The notes under the pieces are model-generated. The model saw only the letters and a program-made list of their open reading frames with translations. It was not told the DNA's origin and searched no databases. Below, one piece after another: positions 1 through 7,037 of a DNA stretch of 17,488 bases. The translations under genes were made by a program, and so were the position numbers. This DNA is from Burkholderiales bacterium (lineage in GTDB: Bacteria > Pseudomonadota > Gammaproteobacteria > Burkholderiales > Burkholderiaceae_C): positions 1 through 17,488 of the forward strand of contig CANFYD010000018.1 in NCBI GenBank assembly GCA_947450745.1, written 5' to 3'. Numbering within the stretch: position 1 is the stretch's first letter; every line of letters starts with the position of its first letter.

Positions 1-633
1 GGCACCGGAGTCGAGGCAGACCACCAACGAGACTTGGCCGAGCCTGTCCTTCAACAAGTCCAGATAGGCCGGCAAGTCGTAGGAGCCGCTTTCCTCGCAG
101 GTTTCGATGATGCCGACGCAGCGCGGACGCGGGATGCCTTGTTTGTCCAGCGCCATGATGGCGGTCAGCGAGGCATAAATCGCGTAGCCGTCATCGGCAC
201 CGCCACGGCCGTACAACTTGCCGTCCTCGTACTTGGGCGTCCACGGCCCCAGGTCATTGCGCCAGCCGTTGAACTCGGGCTGTTTGTCCAGGTGACCATA
301 GAGCACGATGGTGTCGGGACAGCCGTCGACGTCGGCCGGCTTGGTCGACGGCACTTCGAAAAAGATCACCGGCGTGCGGCCTTCGAGGCGGATCACTTCC
401 AGCTTCAGGCCGGCCACCTTCTTGCTCTCCACCCAAGCGGCGGCATCGCGCAGCACACGGTCGATGTGGCCGTGCGCCGCCCAGTCGGCATCGAACATCG
501 GGCTCTTGGCCGGTATGGCGATGTAGGTGGTCAAGGCGGGGACGATTTCCTCATCCCAGACCCGGGCCGCGAATTCGCCCAGGGCGGTGGTTTGATCGGA
601 CTGCAAAGACAGCGACGGGGTGCGAGCATTCAT
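1..633 (-). CDS. M20-family metallopeptidase (dipeptidase), N-terminal part, cut by the left edge
   Basis: Only the first 211 codons are in the window; the C-terminus lies beyond base 1. M20 enzymes are cytoplasmic di-zinc (or cobalt/manganese) peptidases or deacylases acting on dipeptides and N-acyl amino acids. The family signature is visible: the YGHLDKQP motif with His114 and Asp116, the bridging-metal segment GRGGADDGY with Asp147, the general-base/metal pair Glu180-Glu181 in CEESGS, and CLDSGA at the truncated end, where a further metal-binding Asp is expected. The ATG at 633 is supported by an AGGAG Shine-Dalgarno about 7 nt upstream. A hydrolase gene ends 83 bp upstream on the same strand, so co-transcription is possible but not shown. 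The exact substrate cannot be read from this fragment. The family assignment is firm, the subfamily is not. Confidence 0.93.
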   Translation of the reverse strand, partial: MNARTPSLSLQSDQTTALGEFAARVWDEEIVPALTTYIAIPAKSPMFDADWAAHGHIDRVLRDAAAWVESKKVAGLKLEVIRLEGRTPVIFFEVPSTKPADVDGCPDTIVLYGHLDKQPEFNGWRNDLGPWTPKYEDGKLYGRGGADDGYAIYASLTAIMALDKQGIPRPRCVGIIETCEESGSYDLPAYLDLLKDRLGQVSLVVCLDSGA

Positions 634-716
634 GGGCAACTCCTGCTTGTGGCGGGTAAGCCAGCAGTTTAAGGCGTCGCTCTGTGGGTCGCCCGGGCAG
701 GGTTACCGGCGGAAGA

Positions 717-1586
717 TCACGCTCCGAAGCGCTCCATCAACCAGGCTTGCAACTGCGCGAACACCTGCCCTTGCTCCGGCTCGTTGAAGACTTCATGCGC
801 CAGCGCCTCGAAGCAATGGGCACGCAGCAAGGCCGCCGGCGCAGTGGCGGCGAACTCGGCGCTGCCGGCTGGGGCCACGCAGCGGTCGCCGCCGGCCCAC
901 AGCAACAAGGTGGGCACGGCCCAATCGGCGGCATGCTGGCGCACCAACTCGCCGCCGTCGACCATCATCCGCACCAGCGTCGGCGTGACGCGGTCATGCA
1001 CCAACGGGTCGGAGGTGTAAGCCTTCACCACCGCCGGATCGCGCGATATCCAGCTGGGCTTGAGCCCATTGCCGACGGCCAAATGGGGGGCCAGGCCGGC
1101 TCCCAGCGCCAGCTTCAAACGCTGCAGGCCGGACAGGCCCAGATCCAGCGCGGGTGAGCTCAGCACCAGGGCATCGACCGGCCGAAACCACATCGGCAAC
1201 TGCCCGCCGCAGCTGGCCGCCAAGCCACCGGCGACAAAGCGCGCCGCCACCAGGCCGCCCATGCTGTGCCCCAGCAGCAGCAGTGGCCCCCGACCCAGCA
1301 CAGGGTCGGCGCGCACGTGGTCGATCACCTGCGCCAGGTCGCGCAACAGGCACTCGGCGTCCGGCACGTCGCCGCGCGCGCCGCCCGATACCCCATGGCC
1401 ACGCTGATCGTGGCCCAGCACCTGCCAACCCCAGCGGTTCAGCCGCTCGGCCACATGCGCATAGCGGCCGATGTGCTCGCCCAGCCCGTGCACGATCAGC
1501 ACCGTGCCGTGCGCGGGCGCAGTGCCCGCCTGCAACCATTGCTGCCAGTGCAGCGGCAGCGCGTCCTCAGTCATCAAAGTAGCCAT
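717..1586 (-). CDS. alpha/beta hydrolase, monoacylglycerol lipase / lysophospholipase type
   Basis: A serine hydrolase of the Hydrolase_4 type, probably acting on monoacylglycerols or lysophospholipids. Counting from an upstream TTG at 1604, the visible features are the oxyanion-side HGLGEH motif (39-44), GHDQRGHGVSGG (64-75), the nucleophile elbow GHSMG with Ser114, the acid Asp240 in LLWAGGDRCV and His270 in ALAHEVFNEP. This is a complete catalytic triad, and the length fits the family. No signal peptide is seen, so it is probably cytosolic. The start is uncertain. I give ATG 1586, but TTG 1604 and ATG 1574 are also in frame and none has a convincing Shine-Dalgarno. It lies upstream of the M20 peptidase gene on the same strand. 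The physiological substrate is inferred from the family only. Confidence 0.9.
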   Translation of the reverse strand: MATLMTEDALPLHWQQWLQAGTAPAHGTVLIVHGLGEHIGRYAHVAERLNRWGWQVLGHDQRGHGVSGGARGDVPDAECLLRDLAQVIDHVRADPVLGRGPLLLLGHSMGGLVAARFVAGGLAASCGGQLPMWFRPVDALVLSSPALDLGLSGLQRLKLALGAGLAPHLAVGNGLKPSWISRDPAVVKAYTSDPLVHDRVTPTLVRMMVDGGELVRQHAADWAVPTLLLWAGGDRCVAPAGSAEFAATAPAALLRAHCFEALAHEVFNEPEQGQVFAQLQAWLMERFGA

Positions 1587-1604
1587 GCCAACGAGTGTAG
1601 GCAA

Positions 1605-1896
1605 GCGACTGCCCCCGACGCCCCCGGACTTGCCCGGTCGGTGAAACTACTCAAGAGTGTGAGAACTTTTTACTGCGCGGCCGCCATGCGTCGTTGGGCG
1701 GTGCTCGGAATCCTCTCGTACCTGAAGTACGTTCCGACTCCGCGCTCCTTCGCCCAAGCCTGACGACCGCTCGCTACAAAAGTTCTCACCCTCTGCGCCC
1801 AAAACGAAGCCCGAGCCACCCGACTGTCGCGCATTGGATAGCGCAGCGACAGCTTGGAGGTCTAGTCTTCCCCGCTCAATACCGGAGACCTCAGCG
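1605..1896. other. intergenic region between divergent genes, with palindromic element
   Basis: This stretch separates the start of the hydrolase (minus strand) from the isomerase-like gene (plus strand). Its main content is the 131-bp palindromic repeat at 1659-1789. Short open frames across the repeat are a by-product of its GC-rich palindrome and have no family resemblance. Promoters for both genes must lie here or inside the repeat, but I could not identify a convincing -35/-10 pair. Confidence 0.6.
1659..1789. repeat. 131-bp imperfect palindrome with 12-bp perfect terminal inverted repeats
   Basis: The ends are GTGAGAACTTTT (1659-1670) and its exact reverse complement AAAAGTTCTCAC (1778-1789). 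The interior is also an imperfect palindrome: the left arm has ATGCGTCGTTGGGCG, the right arm read backwards has GTCAGGCTTGGGCG, and the centre carries CGTAC-CTGA-AGTACG. Transcribed, it would fold into one long hairpin. A diverged copy lies at about 12541-12626 in the opposite orientation, so this is a dispersed family and not a one-off structure. It encodes no transposase. It is best described as a MITE- or REP-like intergenic repeat, possibly also acting as a transcription end or mRNA-stability element. Confidence 0.8.
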
Positions 1897-2730
1897 ATGA
1901 ATAATGACTTTTTCAGCCTCGACACCGACGCGGCCGGCCTGGCCCATTTGCAACTGAATCGCCCGGAGCGCCTGAACCAATTGGAGCCGGCGTTTTTCCC
2001 GGCGCTGCGAGATGCGGTGCGCGGTCTGCACGACAGCGGCGAAGCCCGGGTGCTGGTGATTTCGTCGACCGGCAAACACTTCTGCGCCGGCATGGCGCTG
2101 GAAACTTTTGCCGGCGACGGCGCGATGTTGAACACCGGCACCGCGCGGGCCCGCCTGAGCTTTCAGGAGTCGCTGCGCCGCTTGATGGACTGCTTCAGCG
2201 TGCTGGATGAAGCGCGCTTCCCGGTCATTTGCGCCATTCAAGGCGGCTGCATCGGCGGCGCGTTCGACTTGGCGGCCGCTTGCGATATTCGCTACGCCTC
2301 GGCCGACGCGTTTTTCAGCGTGCAGGAAATCAATATCGGTATGGCGGCCGATCTGGGCGTGCTGCAGCGCCTGCAACACATCATGCCGGCCGGCTTGGCC
2401 CGCGAGTTGGCCTACACCGGCGAGCGCCTCAGCGCCGAGCGCGCGCTGGCCGTCGGCTTGGTCAACGCCGTGCTGCCGGACGCCGCCAGCCTGCTGGCTC
2501 ATGCGCTGGCCATGGCGCAAAAAATTGCGGCCAAATCACCACTGGCCATGGCGGGCTCCAAGCTGGCCCTGAACCATGCGCGCGATCACGGCGTGGCCGC
2601 GTCGCTGCAACAGATGGCCTTGCTGCAAAGCGCCATTTTTGACACCGCCGAAATGGGCCGCGCCATCGCCGGGTGGAAGCACAAGACGGCCGCAGAATTC
2701 GAGCCGCTCGATCCGGTCGGGCACGCATAA
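1897..2730 (+). CDS. enoyl-CoA hydratase/isomerase family protein, dienoyl-CoA isomerase-like
   Basis: A 277-aa crotonase. In the ECH1 subgroup these enzymes convert delta3,5- to delta2,4-dienoyl-CoA, an auxiliary step in beta-oxidation of unsaturated fatty acids with odd-numbered double bonds. Visible features are the oxyanion-hole segment KHFCAGMAL (60-68), GGCIGGAFDLAAACDIRYA (116-134) and VQEINIGMAADLGVLQRL (142-159). The three acidic residues reported for ECH1 active sites align as Asp124, Glu144 and Asp152; ordinary hydratases lack this Asp-Glu-Asp set. The ATG at 1897 gives a normal crotonase N-terminus, whereas an in-frame ATG at 1834 would add 21 unrelated residues. The Shine-Dalgarno is probably the GGAGA at 1884-1888. 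No other beta-oxidation gene is nearby. It converges with the C26 hydrolase gene, which ends 35 bp away. Confidence 0.9.
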   Translation: MNNDFFSLDTDAAGLAHLQLNRPERLNQLEPAFFPALRDAVRGLHDSGEARVLVISSTGKHFCAGMALETFAGDGAMLNTGTARARLSFQESLRRLMDCFSVLDEARFPVICAIQGGCIGGAFDLAAACDIRYASADAFFSVQEINIGMAADLGVLQRLQHIMPAGLARELAYTGERLSAERALAVGLVNAVLPDAASLLAHALAMAQKIAAKSPLAMAGSKLALNHARDHGVAASLQQMALLQSAIFDTAEMGRAIAGWKHKTAAEFEPLDPVGHA

Positions 2731-2765
2731 GAAGTACGGTGAAAGCAGTCGGTAAAGGCAGCCGA

Positions 2766-3584
2766 TCAGCCGCTACGCACCGCCAGCGCGGCGGCTAAAA
2801 ATCCATCCAACAGCGGCGCGCCGCTGAGCAGGCCGGGGTTGACGGCGTGGAACTCGGGGTGCCACTGCACGCCGACGACAAAGCCGGACCCGTGAGCACG
2901 GATCGCCTCGACCACACCGTCCTCGGAGGAGCGGGCTTCGATGTGCAGATCGGCACCGAGCCGATCGACCGCTTGGTGATGGATGCTGGTGACCGCGCCG
3001 CCGGGCAGCCCGCCGTACAGCGCACCCAAGCGGCAACCGGGCTCGAAGTCGATGCCGTGCTGGAGTTGGTCATACAGATCCGCATCGACGTGGCGTCGGG
3101 CCTCGGGCCGCTGGGTGCGGATGTCTTGATACAAGCTGCCGCCGTAAGCCACATTGATCAGCTGCGCGCCGCGGCAAATGCCCAGCACCGGCTTGCCCTG
3201 GGCCAAAAAGCCCTCCAGCAGCTCCATTTCGTAGCGATCCCGTACGATGTCACCGCCCCACTCGGGGCGCAGCGGCTGCTGCCCGTAGCCGAGCGGGCTC
3301 ACGTCCGCCCCGCCCTGCATCACCAAGCCGTCCAGCGTGTCCACATATTGCCGCACCGACACCCGCCGCCGCGCCACCTCGGCATCGAAGCCCAGCGTCG
3401 GCAGCATGAAGAGCAGCGCGCCGTGGTCCATCACCCAATGCGCAATCGCCTGCTCCAGATATTGCAGCGTCTTGTTGCGAAACCCGAGCTCCAGCGGCGG
3501 CGAATGCATCAGCCGGGCCGACAAGCCGATCTTCAGCGGCGGCGGCGGCGGGGCCGGTCGAGGCGGCGCTGCTGCGGCCTTCAC
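2766..3584 (-). CDS. C26-type gamma-glutamyl hydrolase (class I glutamine amidotransferase-like, PuuD-related)
   Basis: A cytosolic hydrolase related to gamma-glutamyl-GABA hydrolase PuuD, which cleaves gamma-glutamyl amide bonds. From a GTG start at 3584 it is 272 aa. Visible features are GLSARL near the N-terminus, DGLVMQGGADVSPLGY, the nucleophile elbow GICRGAQLINV with Cys137, and VQWHPEF with His242 and Glu244, which is a full C26 triad. I prefer the GTG because it overlaps the stop of the upstream ligase gene as GTGA. The alternative start at 3671 would add a 29-residue low-complexity extension read out of a 12-bp tandem repeat inside the neighbour. The N-terminus is rich in Ala and Pro, from a GGC-repeat tract. 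It is the third gene of an operon with a gamma-glutamyl ligase-type enzyme, so it may reverse or process that product. That pairing is inference. Confidence 0.88.
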   Translation of the reverse strand: MKAAAAPPRPAPPPPPLKIGLSARLMHSPPLELGFRNKTLQYLEQAIAHWVMDHGALLFMLPTLGFDAEVARRRVSVRQYVDTLDGLVMQGGADVSPLGYGQQPLRPEWGGDIVRDRYEMELLEGFLAQGKPVLGICRGAQLINVAYGGSLYQDIRTQRPEARRHVDADLYDQLQHGIDFEPGCRLGALYGGLPGGAVTSIHHQAVDRLGADLHIEARSSEDGVVEAIRAHGSGFVVGVQWHPEFHAVNPGLLSGAPLLDGFLAAALAVRSG

Positions 3585-4777
3585 ATCGACCGGCCGGCAG
3601 AGTGGCCGACCGATGGGCCGAGCGATTGTTCGGTAGATGGGCCGACAGCCTGCCCCGACCAGCGCAGGCATTGCTGGCGCACCACCTCGGGCAGCAGATT
3701 TTCCTGCGCCTGCACGCCGCGCAGCCAGGTGGCGTCGTTGCCGTCACCGGCCAGTTCGGCGCGGATGAAGCTCAAAGCCCCCTCGGCCTTCAGCTCCATC
3801 GCGTGGATCTCCAGTTTTTGCAAGGTCGCCTCGATGTCGTCGCGCAGCCGTCGGTGCTCGCCGGTGGCGGGGTCGACAAAGGTGCCGTCCAGCCCGAAAC
3901 GGCAGGCCTGGAAGCGGTTGAAGGTGTAGGGCAAATAGTCATCCTCGTTCGGTTCGAACGGTTTTTCGATGCGCAACCAGCGCGCCAAGCATTGAATGTA
4001 GCCGGCCAGCGCAGCGGCTTTTTCAATCGTCAGCGGCGTGTCGAGCACGCGCACTTCAATCGTGCCGAACTCCGGCTTCGGCCGGATGTCCCAGTAAAAG
4101 TCCTTCATGCTCTTGACCACGCCGGTGCGCGTCATCTTCTCGAAATAGACCAGAAAATCGTCCCAGCGATTGACGAACGGGGCCCGCCCGGAGAGCGGAA
4201 AAGCGAACACCGAATTGAGCCGTGCCGAATGGAAACCGGTGTCCGTGCCCTGCACGAACGGCGACGAGGCGGACAGCGCAATCAGATGCGGGATGAAGCG
4301 CGACAGGCCGTGCAGCAGCACCAGCGCTTGGTCCGGGCCCGGGCAACCGATGTGCACATGTTGGCCAAAGATGGTGAACTGCTTGGACAAATAGCCGTAC
4401 AGCGCCGAAATCTCCTGGAAGCGCGGTTTGTCAAAGATGCGCCGCTGGCTCCAGTCCTGGAACGGATGCGTGCCGCCGCCGCACAGCCCCACGTTCAGCT
4501 GCGCCGCGCAGTCGTTCAGCGCATCGCGGGTGACGGTCAATTGCTCCAGCACATCGGCATAACCGGTACAAACCCCGGTGCACAGCTCGATCATGCTGTC
4601 GGTGATTTCCGGCGTGACGTTGCCCGGCAGCTTGTGCTTTTTCATCAAGCGCAGCAGGTCTTTGGCGGCGGGCGTCAGGTCGTAGTCGTGCGAGTTGACG
4701 ATTTGCAATTCCAGCTCGACGCCCAGCGTCAACGAGCGCGAATCGGCGAACGGGCCGAGCAGGTGGTCGAGGCTCAA
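3581..4777 (-). CDS. ybdK: YbdK/GCS2-family carboxylate-amine ligase (putative glutamate-cysteine ligase type)
   Basis: A 398-aa cytosolic enzyme of the GCS2 family, whose members join an amino group to a carboxylate with ATP; E. coli YbdK has weak gamma-glutamylcysteine synthetase activity. Visible features are the N-terminal LGVELELQIVN motif (18-28), PEITDSMIELCTG (56-68), GGGTHPF (100-106), GQHVHIG (138-144) and DIRPKPEFGTIEVRVLDTP (230-248), all typical of the family. The start is TTG at 4777, with GGA 8 nt upstream. It overlaps the antiporter stop codon as TTGA, which implies translational coupling. The last ~22 residues are a low-complexity tail with a Ser every fourth residue (GPST, EQSL, GPSV, GHSA, GRSM), encoded by a 12-bp tandem repeat and absent from the usual ~372-aa enzyme. 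The true substrate is unknown. Confidence 0.9.
   Translation of the reverse strand: MSLDHLLGPFADSRSLTLGVELELQIVNSHDYDLTPAAKDLLRLMKKHKLPGNVTPEITDSMIELCTGVCTGYADVLEQLTVTRDALNDCAAQLNVGLCGGGTHPFQDWSQRRIFDKPRFQEISALYGYLSKQFTIFGQHVHIGCPGPDQALVLLHGLSRFIPHLIALSASSPFVQGTDTGFHSARLNSVFAFPLSGRAPFVNRWDDFLVYFEKMTRTGVVKSMKDFYWDIRPKPEFGTIEVRVLDTPLTIEKAAALAGYIQCLARWLRIEKPFEPNEDDYLPYTFNRFQACRFGLDGTFVDPATGEHRRLRDDIEATLQKLEIHAMELKAEGALSFIRAELAGDGNDATWLRGVQAQENLLPEVVRQQCLRWSGQAVGPSTEQSLGPSVGHSAGRSM
3600..3647. repeat. 12-bp tandem repeat, four imperfect units, across the ligase/hydrolase gene junction
   Basis: Read on the plus strand the units are GAGTGGCCGACC, GATGGGCCGAGC, GATTGTTCGGTA and GATGGGCCGACA, with GATGGGCCGA exactly repeated. 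The unit length is a multiple of three, so copy changes keep frame. In the ligase frame it encodes the period-4 Ser-containing tail; in the hydrolase frame it would encode RP-rich units (RPIY, RTIA, RPIG, RPLC, RPVD). It lies 16 bp upstream of the proposed GTG start of the hydrolase. Confidence 0.7.
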
Positions 4778-6039
4778 GATTTATCCTTTTTCAAGCGTGG
4801 GGCTGAACGGGTGACTGCGTGGTGCTCGCCAGCCAGCTTGAGGCCGCCCTGCACCAGCATCGGCCCGAGCAGCGCCATGATGGCAATGGCAGACAGCACC
4901 ACCGGTGCCAATTGAGTGGCCAGCAGCGGGTGGCTCAAATGCAGGTCCGCCAGCATCACCAACGAGGTGGCCGAGACCGGCGTCAAGGTCAGCGCCAAGC
5001 CAAGGCCTTGCCTGACCTCGATGCCGCTGACATGCGCCAGCCCAGCCAGCACCACCCCCTTGCTGAGCGCCCGTGTCAGCAACAAGGCCGAGGCCACCAG
5101 CGCTCCGGCCATCAGCCCCTGCACCGACCAGGCTGCGCCGACGATGACGAAGAGCATCAGCACCAGCACCCCGCCGGCGGTGCCGAAATGGCGAGGCCAG
5201 ATGCAAGGCCGCTCGCTGGCGTTGCGCAGCATCACGCCGGCCAACAAGGGCACCAGCAAGGTGGACAGCGCCAGCAGCCGCGCAGCGGTCAGCGCCATCA
5301 CGACCAAGCCCAGCAGCAGCAGCACCGAGTTCTCGTCCGTCAGGTCAAAGCGCCGCAGCACCCAGCCGACCAAACCGGCCAACAAGGCCGCCACCAGCAC
5401 CGAGCCGATGAAGGTGTAGGCCGGCTGTGCCAGCCCTTGCACCCAGTCGCTGCGCTGATCGACATGCAACCAGCCGATCACCAGCTTCAGCAGCAGCACG
5501 GCGTAGAGCGTGTTCAGCGCGCTGAGCACGATCATCCGCTCGCTGACCTGACCGGCCGACTTGAACTCGGTCGCCACCCGGCCGATGACGGCGGGAGCCG
5601 CCACGCCGACCAGCGCCGCACCGGCAAGCGCCACGTTCGGCACAAAGTCGAACCAGCGCAGCACGGCAAAAATAGCCCAAAAAGTCAGCAGCGATTCGGC
5701 CACGCTGGTCAGCAACAGGGCCGGATTGACCTTCAGCCAGCGCAGACAAACGCGGCTTCCCAGCTCGAACAACAGCAAGGCCAGCGCCAAATCGACGATC
5801 AGCCGGTCGGTGCCCTGCAACTGCCCATCGCTCAGCCCCATGCCCAGCCCCGCCACCGCCATGCCGGCGGCGCTGTAGCCGACGATGCGCGGCAGGCCGA
5901 GCCGGCGAAACACCAGGCCCCCCAGCAAGGCCCCGGCGACCAGCGTCAGCGCAAACCAGAACAGCAGATCCGGCCGCGGCGGCCATTGGGCGAAATGGAA
6001 GTAAGCCGCCCATTCGCTGATTGAATTCAGCGCACCCAA
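4774..6039 (-). CDS. CPA2-type monovalent cation/proton antiporter, membrane domain only
   Basis: A 421-aa inner-membrane protein resembling the transporter half of Kef/CPA2 exchangers (Na_H_Exchanger family), which swap K+ or Na+ for protons. It is almost entirely hydrophobic, with about 11-12 predicted helices. The conserved RRLGLPRIVGYSAAGM segment (45-60) lies in the first repeat, and acidic residues sit at IVDLALALLLFELG (80-93). Unlike KefB/KefC, it ends in a short basic tail (LKKDKS) with no TrkA-N/KTN domain, so glutathione gating through such a domain is not possible in cis. The start is TTG at 6039 with GGGAG 7 nt upstream; no in-frame ATG fits better. It is the first gene of the operon and its stop overlaps the ligase start. 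Ion preference cannot be told from the sequence. Confidence 0.88.
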   Translation of the reverse strand: MGALNSISEWAAYFHFAQWPPRPDLLFWFALTLVAGALLGGLVFRRLGLPRIVGYSAAGMAVAGLGMGLSDGQLQGTDRLIVDLALALLLFELGSRVCLRWLKVNPALLLTSVAESLLTFWAIFAVLRWFDFVPNVALAGAALVGVAAPAVIGRVATEFKSAGQVSERMIVLSALNTLYAVLLLKLVIGWLHVDQRSDWVQGLAQPAYTFIGSVLVAALLAGLVGWVLRRFDLTDENSVLLLLGLVVMALTAARLLALSTLLVPLLAGVMLRNASERPCIWPRHFGTAGGVLVLMLFVIVGAAWSVQGLMAGALVASALLLTRALSKGVVLAGLAHVSGIEVRQGLGLALTLTPVSATSLVMLADLHLSHPLLATQLAPVVLSAIAIMALLGPMLVQGGLKLAGEHHAVTRSAPRLKKDKS

Positions 6040-6235
6040 GAGAGGACTCCCGGTGCATGACTTTCGAGACCTGGGTGCAGACTCCTATTCATCGCTTGTC
6101 TCCTTCAGCTCAGCGGATGCGCCCGCTTGTGGGGTGACCTGTCTGCCTGCCGATCAAAGCGCCTGGACGGCAACGCTCGGCACAGCAAGCTGCGGCCGGA
6201 TGCCCATCGAGGACAGGCACAGGTGAAGCGTCAGA

Positions 6236-6260
6236 GTAGCCCGGCCGTCACGGCGGCTAC
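6236..6260. repeat. small hairpin downstream of bactofilin
   Basis: Arms GTAGCC-CG-GCCG and CGGCGGCTAC pair with a 2-nt bulge around a TCA loop. It sits about 85 bp after the bactofilin stop on the minus strand. It is GC-rich but has no T-run, so it is not a clear Rho-independent terminator. Confidence 0.4.
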
Positions 6261-6278
6261 GCAGGGCAAAACCGGGCT

Positions 6279-6301
6279 TGTTTGTAGGAATTTGCTGACG
6301 C
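6279..6301 (+). repeat. 23-bp dispersed repeat, copy 1
   Basis: The core word TTTGTAGGAATTTGCTGACG is identical, over 23 bp in all, to 11496-11518 in the same orientation. The preceding bases are also similar (CAAAACCGGGCT here, CAAACCCCGGCG there). Both copies are in non-coding DNA. The function is unknown. Confidence 0.75.
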
Positions 6302-6344
6302 GTGGCGGCTGGGGATGACGCGCAACTGAGCGGCGATCAAGCGA

Positions 6345-6956
6345 TCAAGCGGCGGCGGGCTGATCGGTGGCGGGGGCGCTACTGGCTTGCGGGGTGGTGG
6401 GTGCGGCCCCGAACTGGATGTCGCCGCCCAGCCGACCGCCCTCTTCAATCACCAGCTTGCCGTAGCGGATCTTGCCGGTGACTTTGCCGGTGGCAAAAAT
6501 CGTCAGCTTCTGGCGCACGGTCAGGTTGCCGTCGAACTGGCCATGAATTTCAGCGATGTCGATCTCGGCCGAGCCTTTGAACGCGCCATGTTCCGCAATC
6601 TGGATGACCCGCGAATCCATCGTCGCCTCGACAAAGCCCTCGACCACCAGCGTGTCGCAATCGGTGATTTCTACGCCCTTCAGCTTGATGTTCGGGCCGA
6701 CCGTCAACTGGCTGCGGCCCGGTTCGGGCTGCGCCATCGGGGTCGGCTCGGCCGAGGTTGCGGCAACCAGGGCCGGCGGAACAGGCACGGGCATGGCCAC
6801 CGGAATGTCCGCCTCGATGCTCTCGTGGGTCTCGGTTGACGACGGGTGCGCGGCCGCTGGCGGCAAGTTGCTGTTACTGCTGCTGCCGGTACCCGGGCCG
6901 TTGCGCAGCGGCTTGATGATCGGTTCGCGTTTGGTGAAGAAGGGTGACATCGCCAT
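6345..6956 (-). CDS. bactofilin (polymer-forming cytoskeletal protein)
   Basis: A 203-aa bactofilin. These proteins self-assemble without nucleotide into filaments at the inner face of the membrane and act as scaffolds for cell-shape, stalk or polar machinery. The beta-helical core spans about 83-183, seen as the repeating hydrophobic/glycine pattern of LTVGPNIKLKGVEI, LVVEGFVEATM, IQIAEHGAFKGSAEID, IHGQFDGNLTV and LTIFATGKVTGKIRYGKLVIEEGGRLGGDIQ. The first 80 residues are a low-complexity Pro/Ala/Ser linker after a basic start, and the C-terminus is a short Ala/Pro tail; both layouts are usual. ATG 6956 has a strong AAAGGAAA Shine-Dalgarno. It follows the MscS-like gene by 81 bp on the same strand, so both may share a transcript. 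No cell-wall hydrolase or M23 peptidase, a frequent bactofilin neighbour, is adjacent. Confidence 0.93.
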   Translation of the reverse strand: MAMSPFFTKREPIIKPLRNGPGTGSSSNSNLPPAAAHPSSTETHESIEADIPVAMPVPVPPALVAATSAEPTPMAQPEPGRSQLTVGPNIKLKGVEITDCDTLVVEGFVEATMDSRVIQIAEHGAFKGSAEIDIAEIHGQFDGNLTVRQKLTIFATGKVTGKIRYGKLVIEEGGRLGGDIQFGAAPTTPQASSAPATDQPAAA

Positions 6957-7037
6957 CTGATTTCCTTTAAAAGCCCATACTAAAGGCCCGAATTAATTAA
7001 TCACTCCGATGTTTTAAATATTTGGTAACAAAATGAA

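Larger units (their letters stand above)
6040..6344. other. 305-bp intergenic region upstream of the antiporter operon
   Basis: This lies between the end of the bactofilin gene and the start of the antiporter, both on the minus strand. It contains a bulged hairpin at 6236-6260 and one copy of a 23-bp repeated word at 6279-6301. Short open frames here (for example 6127-6318 plus) have no recognisable product. A promoter for the antiporter operon is expected here, but I could not assign boxes confidently. Confidence 0.6.

Noticed and set aside
3585..3671. 29-residue N-terminal extension of the C26 hydrolase
   Set aside because: It is read out of the 12-bp tandem repeat in another frame, and GTG 3584 gives a coupled GTGA start and a normal-sized protein.
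2847..3929. 360-codon plus-strand open frame
   Set aside because: Antisense to the hydrolase and ligase, both with complete active-site motifs.
4819..6024. 401-codon plus-strand open frame
   Set aside because: Antisense to the antiporter gene; the product is extremely Gln/His-rich, the mirror image of Leu/Ala-rich membrane codons.
6127..6318. 63-codon plus-strand frame in the intergenic region
   Set aside because: No Shine-Dalgarno or family resemblance; it runs across the hairpin and the 23-bp repeat.
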